From the NCBI GenBank assembly GCA_963711505.1, contig CAVQEJ010000003.1:558001-622000 (forward strand): a DNA stretch of 64,000 nt. The letters run 5' to 3'. Positions 36,286 through 45,556 of this stretch are shown one piece after another (within the stretch, counting starts at the first letter, position 1; the number at the start of each line of letters is the position of its first letter). Under the pieces are notes generated by a model. It did no database searches. It had not been told where the DNA came from and saw only the letters and a list, made by a program, of their open reading frames with translations. A program made the position numbers and the translations under genes. The DNA comes from JAGWRA01 sp963711505 (GTDB lineage: Bacteria; Acidobacteriota; Vicinamibacteria; Vicinamibacterales; CAVVIG01).

Positions 36286-37266
36286 ATGCCTCATACACTA
36301 CTGCTCGCGGACGACAGCGCCGCCATCCACCGGGTCATCGAACTGACGTTCGCCGACGAGCCGGTCGAGGTGATCGCGGTGGACGACGGCACGTCGGCGC
36401 TGGCCCGGATCGAGGCGCAACCCCCCGACATCGTGCTGGCGGACGTCGCCATGCCCGGCCTGGACGGCTACGAGCTCTGCGGCCGGATCAAGGGCACGCC
36501 CCGCCTCGCCCATATTCCCGTCATCCTGCTGACCGGCGCCTTCGAACCCGTGGACGAAGCGAAGGCCGCGATTGCACGCTGCGATGCCGTCCTCGCCAAA
36601 CCGTTCGAGCCGCAGCTGGTCATCCGGCGGGTGCTCGAGCTGCTGGAGCGCCGCGGCACGCCAGCCGCGGTTCCGCGGGTGCCGCCGCCCCCGCCCCCGC
36701 CGGCGCCGGCCGGCGCCCCGGCGCCACCGACGGCCGCCCGCCCGCCTGCGGCGCCGCCCTCGCCCGAGCCGCCGCCGATCCCCTCGCCGTCACTTGACGA
36801 CTACTTCGAACAGCTCGATGCGACGCTGTCGGCGCTGAGCCCCGGCGCGTTGAGGCCGGCGCCACCCGACGAGCCGGTCGTCTCCTCCGACCACGAGGAG
36901 TGGCCCGGATCGGCTGGCTGGCCCTCGACGCTCGAGACGCCGGACCTGGGGACGACGTTCGCGTCGCCCGAGGCGGTGGCCGGGGGCAAGCCACTTCAGG
37001 AGAGCGACGGGGAGGGCGCCGAGCCGCCGCCCGCCGGGCCGTCGATGGCCGAAGCATTCACGGCGCTGCTCGACGCCGAGCGGCAGCACGACCGGCCCCG
37101 GTCCGGAGGGACGCCGATCGACGATCGGTTGATCGACGAGATCGTGAACCGCGTCGTGCGCCGGCTGGCCGACGACGGCGTGCGGCAGGTGGTCGCCGAC
37201 ATCGTGTCGCGGGTGGCCGAGCGTGCGGTTCGCGAGGAGATCGCGAGGCTGAAGGCCAGCCTCTGA
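36286..37266 (+). CDS. response-regulator receiver protein with proline-rich linker and C-terminal helix domain
   Basis: About 326 residues. CheY-like receiver (residues 1-120): LLLADDSAAIHRVIELTF, phosphoacceptor in DIVLADVAMPGLDG, LLTGAFEP and KPFEP. A long Pro/Ala/Gly linker (PPPPPPPAPAGAPAPP and more) leads to a C-terminal helical segment of about 60 residues rich in Arg/Val/Asp (LIDEIVNRVVRRLADDGVRQ) that looks like a dimerising or protein-binding helix. There is no DNA-binding or enzymatic output. The ATG at 36286 starts the receiver cleanly. Such receivers with long linkers occur in polarity and gliding systems, but nothing nearby supports a specific role. Confidence 0.7.
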   Translation: MPHTLLLADDSAAIHRVIELTFADEPVEVIAVDDGTSALARIEAQPPDIVLADVAMPGLDGYELCGRIKGTPRLAHIPVILLTGAFEPVDEAKAAIARCDAVLAKPFEPQLVIRRVLELLERRGTPAAVPRVPPPPPPPAPAGAPAPPTAARPPAAPPSPEPPPIPSPSLDDYFEQLDATLSALSPGALRPAPPDEPVVSSDHEEWPGSAGWPSTLETPDLGTTFASPEAVAGGKPLQESDGEGAEPPPAGPSMAEAFTALLDAERQHDRPRSGGTPIDDRLIDEIVNRVVRRLADDGVRQVVADIVSRVAERAVREEIARLKASL

Positions 37267-37355
37267 CCGTTTCCACCGGCGGGGGCCCCGGGAGCGGCGA
37301 TTCCCGTTCCGCTGCCGACCTGCCCATTCTCCGGGGCCTTCCCGGCGCGGCCGGC

Positions 37356-37385
37356 TTGCCGCGCAGCCTTTGAACCGACTACGAT
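37356..37385 (+). promoter_or_regulatory. predicted promoter of valS, leaderless arrangement
   Basis: TTGCCG at 37356-37361, 18-base spacer, TACGAT at 37380-37385, followed by eight bases and the valS ATG at 37394. The predicted start site falls at or next to the initiation codon. Confidence 0.45.
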
Positions 37386-37393
37386 CAACCGTT

Positions 37394-40059
37394 ATGCCGG
37401 AGCTTCCGAAGGGATTCGAGCACGCGCAGGTGGACCCGAAGTGGTACGCCTTCTGGGAACGGATCGAGGCGTTCCGCGGCGATCCGTCCAGCGGCCGTCC
37501 GCGGTTCAGCATGGTGCTGCCGCCGCCGAACGTGACCGGATCCCTGCACATCGGTCACGCCCTGAACCATACGCTGCCCGACATCATCGTGCGCTGGAAG
37601 CGGATGCAGGGGATGGACGTGCTGTGGTTGCCGGGGACGGACCACGCCGGCATCGCCACGCAGAACGTGGTCGAGAAGCAGCTGGCACTGGAAGGGAAGA
37701 CGCGCCACGACCTGGGACGCGAGGCGTTCGAGGCCCGTGTCTGGGAGTGGGTGCGCGAGAGCCGGCAGACGATCACCGGCCAGATGCGGAAGCTCGGCGA
37801 GTCGGTCGACTGGTCGCGCGAGCGGTTCACGCTGGACGAGCAGCTGTCGCGTGCCGTGCGCCGCGAGTTCGTCACGCTCTACCGCGACGGCCTCATCTAC
37901 CGCGACAAGTACATCGTCAACTGGTGCACGCGCTGCCGCACGGCGCTGTCGGACCTGGAGACGATCCACCGCGACACGGCCGGCAAGCTGTACTACCTGC
38001 GCTACCCGCGCGTGGACGGCCATGGGCACGTCGTGATTGCGACGACGCGGCCCGAGACCATGCTCGGGGACACGGCCGTGGCGGTGAATCCCGACGACGA
38101 GCGGTACCGGCACCTGGCCGGCACGCGGCTGCGCCTGCCGGTCGTCGGCCGCGAACTGCCGGTGATCGCGGACGCGTTCGTCGATCCGGCGTTCGGCACG
38201 GGCGTGGTGAAGGTGACCCCCGCGCACGATCCGAACGACTTCGCGATGGGCAAGCGCCACAGCCTGCCGGCCGTGGCCGTCATCGACGAGGACGGCCGGA
38301 TGACGGCGGCCGCGGGGCCTGTACGCCGGGCTCGACCGCTTCAAGGCGCGCGCCGCGCTGGTGGCCGATCTCGAGCGGGACGGCTTCATCGAGAAGATCG
38401 AGGAGCATCGGCACGCCGTCGGCCACTGCGAGCGCTGCAGCACCGTGGTGGAGCCGCTGGTGTCGCTGCAGTGGTGGGTGAAGATCGCGCCGCTGGCCTC
38501 CGAGGCGATCCGTGCGGTGGAGGAGGGGCGCATCCGGTTCGTGCCCGAGAACTGGACGAAGACGTACTACGAGTGGATGACGAACATCCACGACTGGTGC
38601 ATCTCGCGGCAGCTGTGGTGGGGACACCGGATTCCCGCCTGGTACTGCGACGCCTGCGGCGAGATGATCGTGGCGGAGGAGACGCCGGCCGCGTGCGCGT
38701 GCGGCGGGGAGCTGCGGCAGGAGACCGATGTTCTCGACACCTGGTTCAGCTCGGGGCTGTGGCCGTTCAGCACGCTCGGCTGGCCGGACGACACGGAGGA
38801 CCTGCGGCACTACTATCCGACCGATCTGCTCATCACCGGATTCGACATCATCTTCTTCTGGGTCGCCCGGATGATCATGCTGGGGCTGCGCTTCACCGGC
38901 GACGTGCCGTTCCGCGACGTCTACATCACGGCGCTGGTGCGCGACGAGCGCGGCCAGAAGATGAGCAAGTCGAAGGGCAACGTCGTCGATCCGCTGAAGA
39001 TCATGGACGAGATCGGCGCCGACGCGCTGCGGTTCACGCTGGCGGTGATGGCGTCGCCGGGCATGGACATCGCGCTGTCGGAGGGCCGGCTCACCGGCTA
39101 CCGCCAGTTCCTGAACAAGATCTGGAATGCGTCCCGCTTCCTGCTGATGAACCTCGGCGAGGGGCAGGAGCGGTCCGCCGTGCCCCCGTTCGGCCAGCTC
39201 GCCCTGATCCACCGCTGGGCGCTGCACCGGGTCAGTGCGGTGTCGGCCGAGGTCGGGGCGGCGCTGACGGCCTATCGCTTCGACGTGGCCGCCGATCGCC
39301 TGTACCATTTCTTCTGGCACGAGTACGCCGACTGGTACATCGAGATGATCAAGCCGCACCTGCAGGCCGAGGGGCCCGAGCGGGAGCAGGCCGTGGCCGT
39401 GCTGCTCGAGGTGCACGATCGGGTGCTGCGGCTGCTGCACCCGTTCATCCCGTTCATCACCGAGGAGATTCTGGCAGGCGATACCGCGGCGGCCCGAGGA
39501 CGGCCTCGCGAAGGACGGCGTGAGCCGGTCGATCGCGCTCGCCCCGTTCCCGCAGCCCGAGCCCGCCTGGCAGGACGATGCGGCTTGCGCCACCGTCGAA
39601 CTGCTGCAGGAGGTCATCACCAGCATCCGGACGGCGCGGGCCGAACGGGGCGTGCCGCCGTCGCGCCGGCTGACGGTGCTGGTCGAGGGCGCCGACGAGG
39701 TGCAGGCGCGGACGCTGGCCGATGCCGGCGAGTACATCCGCCGCCTGGCCGGCCTCGAGGCGCTCGAGCTGGCCGCCAGCGTGCCGCGCAGCCCGGACAC
39801 GGTGCGTCAGGTGGTGCGCGGCCTGCAGATTCACATTCCGCTGGCTGGCATCGTCGATCGGCAGGCGGAGCAGGAACGGATCCGGAAGGACCTGGCGCGG
39901 CTCGACAAGCAGCTCGCGAACGTGCGGGGCAAGCTCGCCAACCCCGCCTTCCGTGAACGGGCCGACCCGGACGTGGTGCGCGAGACCGAGGCCCAGCTGG
40001 TGGCCCTCGGATCTCAGCGCGAGAAGCTGGAACGCATTTTGTCGGAGCTGGTGGGATGA
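37394..40059 (+). CDS. valS: valyl-tRNA synthetase, read across two shifts
   Basis: About 887 residues, class Ia, charging tRNA-Val. HIGH motif PPNVTGSLHIGHALNHTL, CP1 editing domain (RYPRVDGHGHVVIATTRPET), KMSKS motif RGQKMSKSKGNVVDPLKI, anticodon domain and a C-terminal coiled coil (IRKDLARLDKQLANVRGKLA). One extra base near 38318 (GGGC[C]TGTACGCC) breaks the editing domain; with it removed the text is GLYAGLDRFKAR. A second, near 39471 (ATT[C]TGGCAG), restores EEIWQAIPRRPEDGLAKDG. The stop overlaps nadC (ATGA), so valS, nadC, birA and coaX follow closely on one strand. Confidence 0.93.
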
Positions 40060-40910
40060 AGGTCGTACCGTTCGGAGCGCTCGATCCGGCGTTGTACCGC
40101 GAGATCGTCCGTCGCGCGCTGGCCGAGGACCTCGGCTGGGGCGACCTGACGACCGATGCCACGACGACGCCCGACCAGCAGGCCCGCGGGGTCGTGCTGG
40201 TGAAGTCGGCGTGCGTGCTGGCCGGCCTCGACGTCGCGGCCGAGACCTTCCGCCAGCTCGATCCGGTCGTGTCGTTCACGGCGAAGAAGCGCGACGGTGA
40301 CGCGTGCCGCCCCGGGGAGATCGCGGCCGAGGTCGTGGGGGGAGCGGGCTCCCTGCTGACGGCCGAGCGGACGGCGCTGAACTTCCTGCAGCAGCTCTCC
40401 GGGATCGCGACGCTGACGCGCCGCTACGTCGAGGCGAGCGGCGGGCGGATCACGGTGCTCGACACCCGCAAGACCACGCCGACCCTGCGCGTGCTCGAGA
40501 AGTACGCCGTCCGGGCCGGCGGCGGTGTGAACCATCGCCTTGCGCTCGACGACGGCATCCTGATCAAGGACAACCACATCCGGCTGGCCGGCGGCGTGAA
40601 GGCGGCGCTCGATCGCATGCGCGACGCCAAGCCCGACATGCCGATCGAGATCGAAGTGCAGAACCTGCGAGAGGCCGACGAAGCCCTGGCCGGCGGCGCC
40701 GACGTGCTGCTCGTCGACAACATGTCGATCGAGGACGTCCGCGAAGCCGTCCGGCGGGCCGGCGGGCGGGTGAAGGTCGAGATCTCCGGCGGCGTGACGC
40801 TCGACCGGATGCCCGAGCTGGCCGCCAGCGGCGCCGATTACGTCTCGGTCGGCGCGCTCACGCACTCGGCACCGGCCGCCGACCTCAGTTTCGAGCTCCA
40901 GCCCGTCTGA
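40056..40910 (+). CDS. nadC: nicotinate-nucleotide pyrophosphorylase (carboxylating)
   Basis: A 284-residue enzyme converting quinolinate and PRPP to nicotinate mononucleotide in NAD synthesis. Blocks: ALAEDLGWGDLTTDATT, AERTALNFLQQLSGIATLT, DTRKTTPTLRVLEKYAVRAG, NHRLALDDGILIKDNHI, and VKVEISGGVTLDRMPELAAS. All catalytic segments are intact. It overlaps valS by four bases and is followed by birA after five bases. Confidence 0.95.
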   Translation: MKVVPFGALDPALYREIVRRALAEDLGWGDLTTDATTTPDQQARGVVLVKSACVLAGLDVAAETFRQLDPVVSFTAKKRDGDACRPGEIAAEVVGGAGSLLTAERTALNFLQQLSGIATLTRRYVEASGGRITVLDTRKTTPTLRVLEKYAVRAGGGVNHRLALDDGILIKDNHIRLAGGVKAALDRMRDAKPDMPIEIEVQNLREADEALAGGADVLLVDNMSIEDVREAVRRAGGRVKVEISGGVTLDRMPELAASGADYVSVGALTHSAPAADLSFELQPV

Positions 40911-40914
40911 GCCG

Positions 40915-41721
40915 ATGTCCGCCGCGCTCCCCGACGAACTGGCGACCGCGCTGGCTGCGTCCGGCGGGCGGCTGGGTCCGTTCGCCTCCCGTCTCCGCTA
41001 CTTCACCTCGGTCGGGTCGACCAACGACATCGCCGGCGAGCTGGCCGCCACCGGGGCTCCGGAGGGGACGACGATCGTCGCGGATCAGCAGACGGCGGGC
41101 CGCGGGCGGAGGGGACGCACGTGGTTCTCGCCGCCCGGCAGCGGGCTCTACGTCTCCGTGGTGCTGCGGCCCCCCGAGGGGAACGGCACCGTGCCGCCCG
41201 TGACGCTGCTGACGCTGACGGCCGGCGTCGCGCTGGCCGAGGGGGTGCGCGTGGCAACCGGGCTGCCCGTCGGCATCAAGTGGCCGAACGATCTGATGGT
41301 GGAGCGGCGCAAGCTCGCCGGGATCCTGGCGGAGGCGGCTGGGGGCGCAGGCAGCCTGCAGGCGGTCGTGCTCGGGTACGGCATCAACATCGGCCGGGCC
41401 GCCTATCCACCGGAGCTGGCCTCGCGGGCGACATCGCTCGAAGCCGAACTCGGCCGGCCCGTCGATCGCGGCCTCGTGCTCGCGGAGACGCTCGCGGCGC
41501 TGGCCGGCCGCTACGAAGATCTCGTCCGGGGCCGGTTCGATGCTATCCTCGGCGCCTGGCGGGCGCTGGCCCCCTCGAGCCGCGGAACGCTCGTCGAGTG
41601 GACGACGACGGCGGGCGTCCGGCAGGGCCGCACCGAAGGGATCGACGAGCGGGGCGCCCTGCTCGTTCGCACCGACACCGGGCTCGAGCGGATCATCGCG
41701 GGCGAGCTCGTCTGGCGGTAA
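40915..41721 (+). CDS. birA: biotin--[acetyl-CoA-carboxylase] ligase
   Basis: A 268-residue biotin protein ligase that attaches biotin to carboxyl-carrier protein. Catalytic block QQTAGRGRRGRTWFSPPGSG, VSVVLRP, VGIKWPNDLMVERRKLAGIL, and VLGYGINIG. The C-terminal SH3-like domain is present (GRTEGIDERGALLVRTD). It lacks the N-terminal DNA-binding domain of E. coli BirA, so it is a simple ligase, not a repressor. It sits tightly between nadC and coaX, a common acidobacterial order. Confidence 0.93.
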   Translation: MSAALPDELATALAASGGRLGPFASRLRYFTSVGSTNDIAGELAATGAPEGTTIVADQQTAGRGRRGRTWFSPPGSGLYVSVVLRPPEGNGTVPPVTLLTLTAGVALAEGVRVATGLPVGIKWPNDLMVERRKLAGILAEAAGGAGSLQAVVLGYGINIGRAAYPPELASRATSLEAELGRPVDRGLVLAETLAALAGRYEDLVRGRFDAILGAWRALAPSSRGTLVEWTTTAGVRQGRTEGIDERGALLVRTDTGLERIIAGELVWR

Positions 41722-41768
41722 TCCGGGGTCTCGTCGCGCCGGCCCGCGGGCCGGCCTGCAGGAGTCGT

Positions 41769-42542
41769 ATGCTACTGGCGGTCGACGTCGGCAACACGAA
41801 CATCGTGCTCGGCGTGTTCCAGGGCGACCGGCTCGTCCACAGCTGGCGTCTCGCGACGTTCCGCGAGCGGACGTCGGACGAGCTGGGCATCCTGGTCGAT
41901 CACCTGTTCATGCACGAGCAGATCGATCAGCACGCGATCGAGGGGATCGTGATGGCCTCGGTCGTTCCGCCGCTCACGGGGACGATGATCGAGATGTCGC
42001 GCCGCTATTTCGATCGCTCGCCGATCGTCGTCGAGCCGGGCGTGCACACGGGGATGCCGGTGCTCTACGAGAACCCGGCGGAGGTCGGGGCCGATCGGAT
42101 CGTGAACGGTATCGCGGCCTACGAGCTGTACGGCCGCACGGCCGAGCGGCCGTTGATCGTGGTCGACTTCGGCACGGCGACGACCTTCGACGCGATCTCG
42201 CGCGCGGGCGAGTACCTCGGCGGCGCGATCTGTCCGGGCGTGCAGATCTCCGCCGACGCGCTGTTCCAGCGCGCCGCCCGCCTGCCGCGCGTCGACGTCC
42301 GCAAGCCCGATCGGCTCGTCGGGCGGACGACGGTGAAGTCGATGCAGGCCGGGCTGTTCTACGGTTACGTCGGGCTGGTCGAGGGGATCGTCGAGCGGAT
42401 GAGCCGCGAGCTCGGCGGCGCGCGCTGCGTGGCGACCGGCGGCCTGGCCGAGACCATTGCGAGCGAGACCGCCCTCATCGAAGCGGTGGAACCGGATCTG
42501 ACGCTCTACGGCCTCCGCCTCGTCTGGGAGCGGAACCAGTAG
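41769..42542 (+). CDS. coaX: type III pantothenate kinase
   Basis: A 257-residue ASKHA-fold kinase for the first step of CoA synthesis. Motifs: LLAVDVGNTNIVLGVF (phosphate 1), YENPAEVGADRIVNGIAAYE, VVDFGTATTFDAIS (phosphate 2), YLGGAICPGVQISADALFQR, and GLFYGYVGLVEGIVERM with GGLAETIASE. Type III, distinct from CoaA. ATG at 41769 is preceded by AGGAG. It is the last gene of the valS-nadC-birA-coaX run. Confidence 0.95.
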   Translation: MLLAVDVGNTNIVLGVFQGDRLVHSWRLATFRERTSDELGILVDHLFMHEQIDQHAIEGIVMASVVPPLTGTMIEMSRRYFDRSPIVVEPGVHTGMPVLYENPAEVGADRIVNGIAAYELYGRTAERPLIVVDFGTATTFDAISRAGEYLGGAICPGVQISADALFQRAARLPRVDVRKPDRLVGRTTVKSMQAGLFYGYVGLVEGIVERMSRELGGARCVATGGLAETIASETALIEAVEPDLTLYGLRLVWERNQ

Positions 42543-42594
42543 CGGCACAGACCGGTCGCGCACCGCGTGGTTCCGGTAGGGAGACCCCCGGTGG

Positions 42595-42701
42595 TGCCCC
42601 GCAGCGGAACGGCGCGCACGGCGCGCCCGCGAGCGGAACGGAGCGAGCCGTGCCGCGCGAGCGAGTGAAGTGAGCCGGGGTTCGGGGCGGAGCCCCGTGT
42701 A
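42595..42701 (+). repeat. GC-rich mosaic repeat, copy 6
   Basis: GCAGCGGAACGGCGCGCACG, GCGAGCGGAACGGAGCGAGC, GCGAGCGAGTGAAGTGAGCC, GGGGTTCGGGGCGGAGCCCC, GTGTA. It lies between coaX and the next gene and runs straight into that gene's ATG, as copy 4 does at scpA. Confidence 0.75.
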
Positions 42702-43425
42702 ATGAACGATCAGGTACTGCCGCGACCTCGAAGCCTATCTCTGCCGGAAGAACGACGGCCATCTGATCCGCATCGTCGGCCCCGCATTCGAGCGCGTGCG
42801 TGGCTGGGAGGCGCAGGGCATTCCGTTCAAGGTCGCCTGCCGCGGCATCGACCGGTACTTCGAGCGGTACTACGCGAAGGGACCGCGGCGGCGGCCCGTC
42901 CGGATCGACTTCTGCGAAGCCGACGTCCTGGACGTGTTCGACGAGTGGCGGCGGGCGGTCGGCATTGCCGCCCGGCCCGGAGCGGGGGAGGAGGGCGACG
43001 CTGCGGAGACGGCTCCCGACGCGGTGCCCTCCGGCAAAGGTCCCTCGCTGCCGGCCCACCTGGAGCGGGTCATCGCCCGCCTGACCGCCGTGCGGGCGCG
43101 GCACGATCTGCCGCCGGCGCTCCACGAGCTCGTCGATCGGATCGTGCGCGAGGTGGATGCCGCGCGGGGCGCGGCGCGGGGCCTGCGCGGCGACGCGCGG
43201 ACGCGGCTGCTGGAACGGCTGAGCGCGCTCGATCTCGAGCTGCTGACGGCCGCCGCCGACGCCCTGTCCGCCGAAACGCGAGACCGGCTCCGGCGCGAAG
43301 CCGAAGACGAACTGGCGCCCTTCCGGTCGCGGATGGCCGACGAGGTCTTTGCCCGCGCCTGCGATGCGGGCCTGCGGCGCCTCATCCGGCAGCACGCCGG
43401 CCTGCCGCAGATTGCCGTGGCCTGA
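42702..43425 (+). CDS. conserved protein of unknown function, read across a one-base shift
   Basis: With one base removed at 42713 (GGTAC to GTAC) the frame runs from MNDQYCRDLEAYLCRKNDGH through LIRIVGPAFERVRGWEAQGI, VACRGIDRYFERYYAKGPRR and RPVRIDFCEADVLDVFDEWR, then a charged Ala/Arg-rich helical domain (RTRLLERLSALDLELLTAAA) to IAVA: about 240 residues. I do not recognise a family. The N-terminal part looks like a compact helical domain; the C-terminal part like a coiled helical bundle. It is followed 22 bases later by the RNA methyltransferase gene, with which it may be co-expressed. The start codon abuts the repeat. Confidence 0.6.
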
Positions 43426-43447
43426 AGCGCGGCCCGCGCACCCCTTC

Positions 43448-44731
43448 ATGCTGATCCAGGGCGAGACGATCATCGTCGATATCGAGAAGCCGGCCGCCGG
43501 CGGCGCCATGATCGCCCGGCACGAGGGGCAGGTCGTACTGGTGCGCCAGGCGATTCCGGGCGAGCGGCTCCGCGTCCGCGTCACCCGCGTGCGGCCGGGT
43601 GTGGCCTACGCCGACGCGGTCGAGGTGATCGAGGGATCGCCCGATCGGCGTCCGGACGCCGGTGACTGGATGTGCGGCGGCTGCGTGTTCGCCCACATCG
43701 CGTACGCGCGGCAGCCGGCGCTCAAGGCCGAGATCCTGCGCGACGCCCTGGGACGGCTCGGCGGCGTGCCCGTCGCGGGGCCGATTCCCGTCGCGGCCGG
43801 ACGCGAGGACGGCTACCGGATGCGTGCACGCCTGCACGTCCGCAAGGGACGGATCGGTTTCTTCCGCGAAGGGACGCACCAGCTCTGCGATCCCGTCTCG
43901 ACCCGCCAGCTCCTGCCCGAAACCCTCGCGGTCCTGGAGGGCCTGAGCGCCGCGCTCCACCGGGTGCACGCGCAGGAGGTGACCGACCTGGAACTGGCCG
44001 AGAACATCCCGGCATCGGAGCGTACCGTTCACCTGGTCCTCGCCCGCGGCGGCGCCGCGCCGCGGTCGGGTCCTCTGGCGGCCGTCGAAGGACTGACGGG
44101 GTTGAGCTGGTCCGACGCGGGCGGGCGCCGGGGACCGATCGGCGGCCGGCCGTGGGTCGACGATGAAATCGCGGTGACCGGGGAGGGCGGTGCGACCGTC
44201 CGGTTGCGTCACCACGTCGAATCGTTCTTCCAGGCGAACCGGCACCTGCTGCCGACACTGCTGACGCGCGTGCTCGCCTGCGTTCCGCCCGGTCCGGTGC
44301 TGGACCTGTACGCCGGTGTCGGGCTGTTCGCGGTCGGGCTGGCGGCGCGGGGCGAACGTGGCATCGTGGCCGTCGAAGGCGACCGGCGCGGGGCGGCCGA
44401 CCTGGCGGCCAACGCGGCGCCCTATGCCGGCGCGATCGAAGCCGTCCACCTTCCGGTCGAGCGCTTCCTGGAGGAACATCGTTCAGCGCCGGCATCGACG
44501 GTGATCGTCGACCCGCCGCGCACCGGACTGTCGGGGGGAGCCCTGGAGGGCGTGATCGGACTCGGCGCGCCGCGGATCGTCTACGTGTCCTGCGACGTGG
44601 CGACGCTGGCGCGCGACGTGAAGCGGTTTACGGCCGAGGGCTACGCCGCGACCCACGTCGAAGCCTTCGACCTCTTTCCCAATACGGCGCACGTGGAGAG
44701 TCTGGTGGTGATGGAGAAGATCGGGGAATGA
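43448..44731 (+). CDS. TRAM-domain RNA (uracil-5-)-methyltransferase, RlmD/TrmA family
   Basis: A 427-residue SAM-dependent RNA m5U methyltransferase. An N-terminal TRAM domain (ETIIVDIEKPAAGGAMIARH, GERLRVRVTRV) is followed by a CGGC cysteine motif (DWMCGGCVFAHI), the SAM fold (GPVLDLYAGVGLFAVGLAAR), the DPPRTGLSGGALEGV block and the catalytic cysteine YVSCDVATLARD. A full [4Fe-4S] CxxxxxCGGC motif is not complete, so assignment to RlmD rather than TrmA-like is tentative. The stop codon TGA lies inside the AT-rich hairpin element downstream. Confidence 0.87.
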   Translation: MLIQGETIIVDIEKPAAGGAMIARHEGQVVLVRQAIPGERLRVRVTRVRPGVAYADAVEVIEGSPDRRPDAGDWMCGGCVFAHIAYARQPALKAEILRDALGRLGGVPVAGPIPVAAGREDGYRMRARLHVRKGRIGFFREGTHQLCDPVSTRQLLPETLAVLEGLSAALHRVHAQEVTDLELAENIPASERTVHLVLARGGAAPRSGPLAAVEGLTGLSWSDAGGRRGPIGGRPWVDDEIAVTGEGGATVRLRHHVESFFQANRHLLPTLLTRVLACVPPGPVLDLYAGVGLFAVGLAARGERGIVAVEGDRRGAADLAANAAPYAGAIEAVHLPVERFLEEHRSAPASTVIVDPPRTGLSGGALEGVIGLGAPRIVYVSCDVATLARDVKRFTAEGYAATHVEAFDLFPNTAHVESLVVMEKIGE

Positions 44732-44841
44732 GAATTGAGAATTGCGAATTAGGAATTGAGAAAGGCTTGAGGCGCTTCGCGCCGTCGATGGCTCCGTGTT
44801 TCGGATTTCTTCATTCTCAATTCCAAATTCTCAATTCGTCG
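44727..44841. repeat. AT-rich hairpin element, copy 4
   Basis: Left arm GAATGAGAATTGAGAATTGC, GAATTAGGAATTGAGAAAGG; right arm TTCTTCATTCTCAATTCCAA, ATTCTCAATTCGTC. It contains the stop codons of both convergent neighbours: TGA of the methyltransferase at 44729-44731 and TGA of the C26 peptidase at 44833-44831 on the minus strand. Confidence 0.8.
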
Positions 44842-45544
44842 TCTTCCCCTTCTGACAGGCCTCCACGAACCCCTCGAAGATTGCCCGGAACTCGCCGGTC
44901 CGCCAGAAGTTCTCGGGGTGCCACTGCACGCCCAGGCAGAAGCGGGCACTGGGGTCCTCGATCGCTTCGACGACGCCGTCGGGGGCGGTGGCGCAGGCCT
45001 CGAAGCCCGGCGCGAGCGTCGCGATGGCCTGGTGATGCCGGCTGTTGACGGAACACGCGTCGCTCTCGGCGAGCGTTTCGTGCATCAGCTGCCAGAGCAG
45101 CGTGTCCTTGTTCAGCCAGATCTCGTGCGCGATGGCGTACGGCGGCGTGGGGACGGCGTGGGTGACGGCGCCGGGGACTTCCGAGGGGATGTCCTGGACG
45201 AGCGTGCCGCCACGGGCGACGTTCAGGATCTGGGCGCCGCGGCAGATGGCGAGCACCGGCATGTCGGCCTCGCGGGCGAGTCTGGCCAGCGCGAGCTCGA
45301 ACTCGTCGCGCGCGGCGTCCGGGGCGACGGTCGTCGGATGCGGCGCCTCCCCGTAGCGCGCCGGATCGATGTCGTTGACGCCGCCGGTCAGCAGCAGGCC
45401 GTCGATGGCGGCGATGGCCGCCTCGGGCGTCAGTTCGCCCGGCGTGAGGACGCGAGGTTCGCCCCCGTTCCGCCGGATCGACTCGAGATAGTCCGTGAGC
45501 GCGCGACAGGCGGCGACACCGATGACGGGTGGCATGGGCTCCAA
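44831..45544 (-). CDS. peptidase C26 (gamma-glutamyl-gamma-aminobutyrate hydrolase-like)
   Basis: A 237-residue class I glutamine-amidotransferase-like hydrolase. Nucleophile AICRGAQILNVARGG, histidine QWHPENFW, GLLLTGGVNDIDPARYGEAP and SVNSRHHQAI are typical of PuuD-like enzymes that hydrolyse gamma-glutamyl amides. It likely acts in polyamine or glutamyl metabolism; substrate not determined. It lies 12 bases downstream of argS, on the same strand. Its stop codon is donated by the AT-rich element. Confidence 0.9.
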   Translation of the reverse strand: MEPMPPVIGVAACRALTDYLESIRRNGGEPRVLTPGELTPEAAIAAIDGLLLTGGVNDIDPARYGEAPHPTTVAPDAARDEFELALARLAREADMPVLAICRGAQILNVARGGTLVQDIPSEVPGAVTHAVPTPPYAIAHEIWLNKDTLLWQLMHETLAESDACSVNSRHHQAIATLAPGFEACATAPDGVVEAIEDPSARFCLGVQWHPENFWRTGEFRAIFEGFVEACQKGKTTN

Positions 45545-45556
45545 TCCTGGGGTCGG

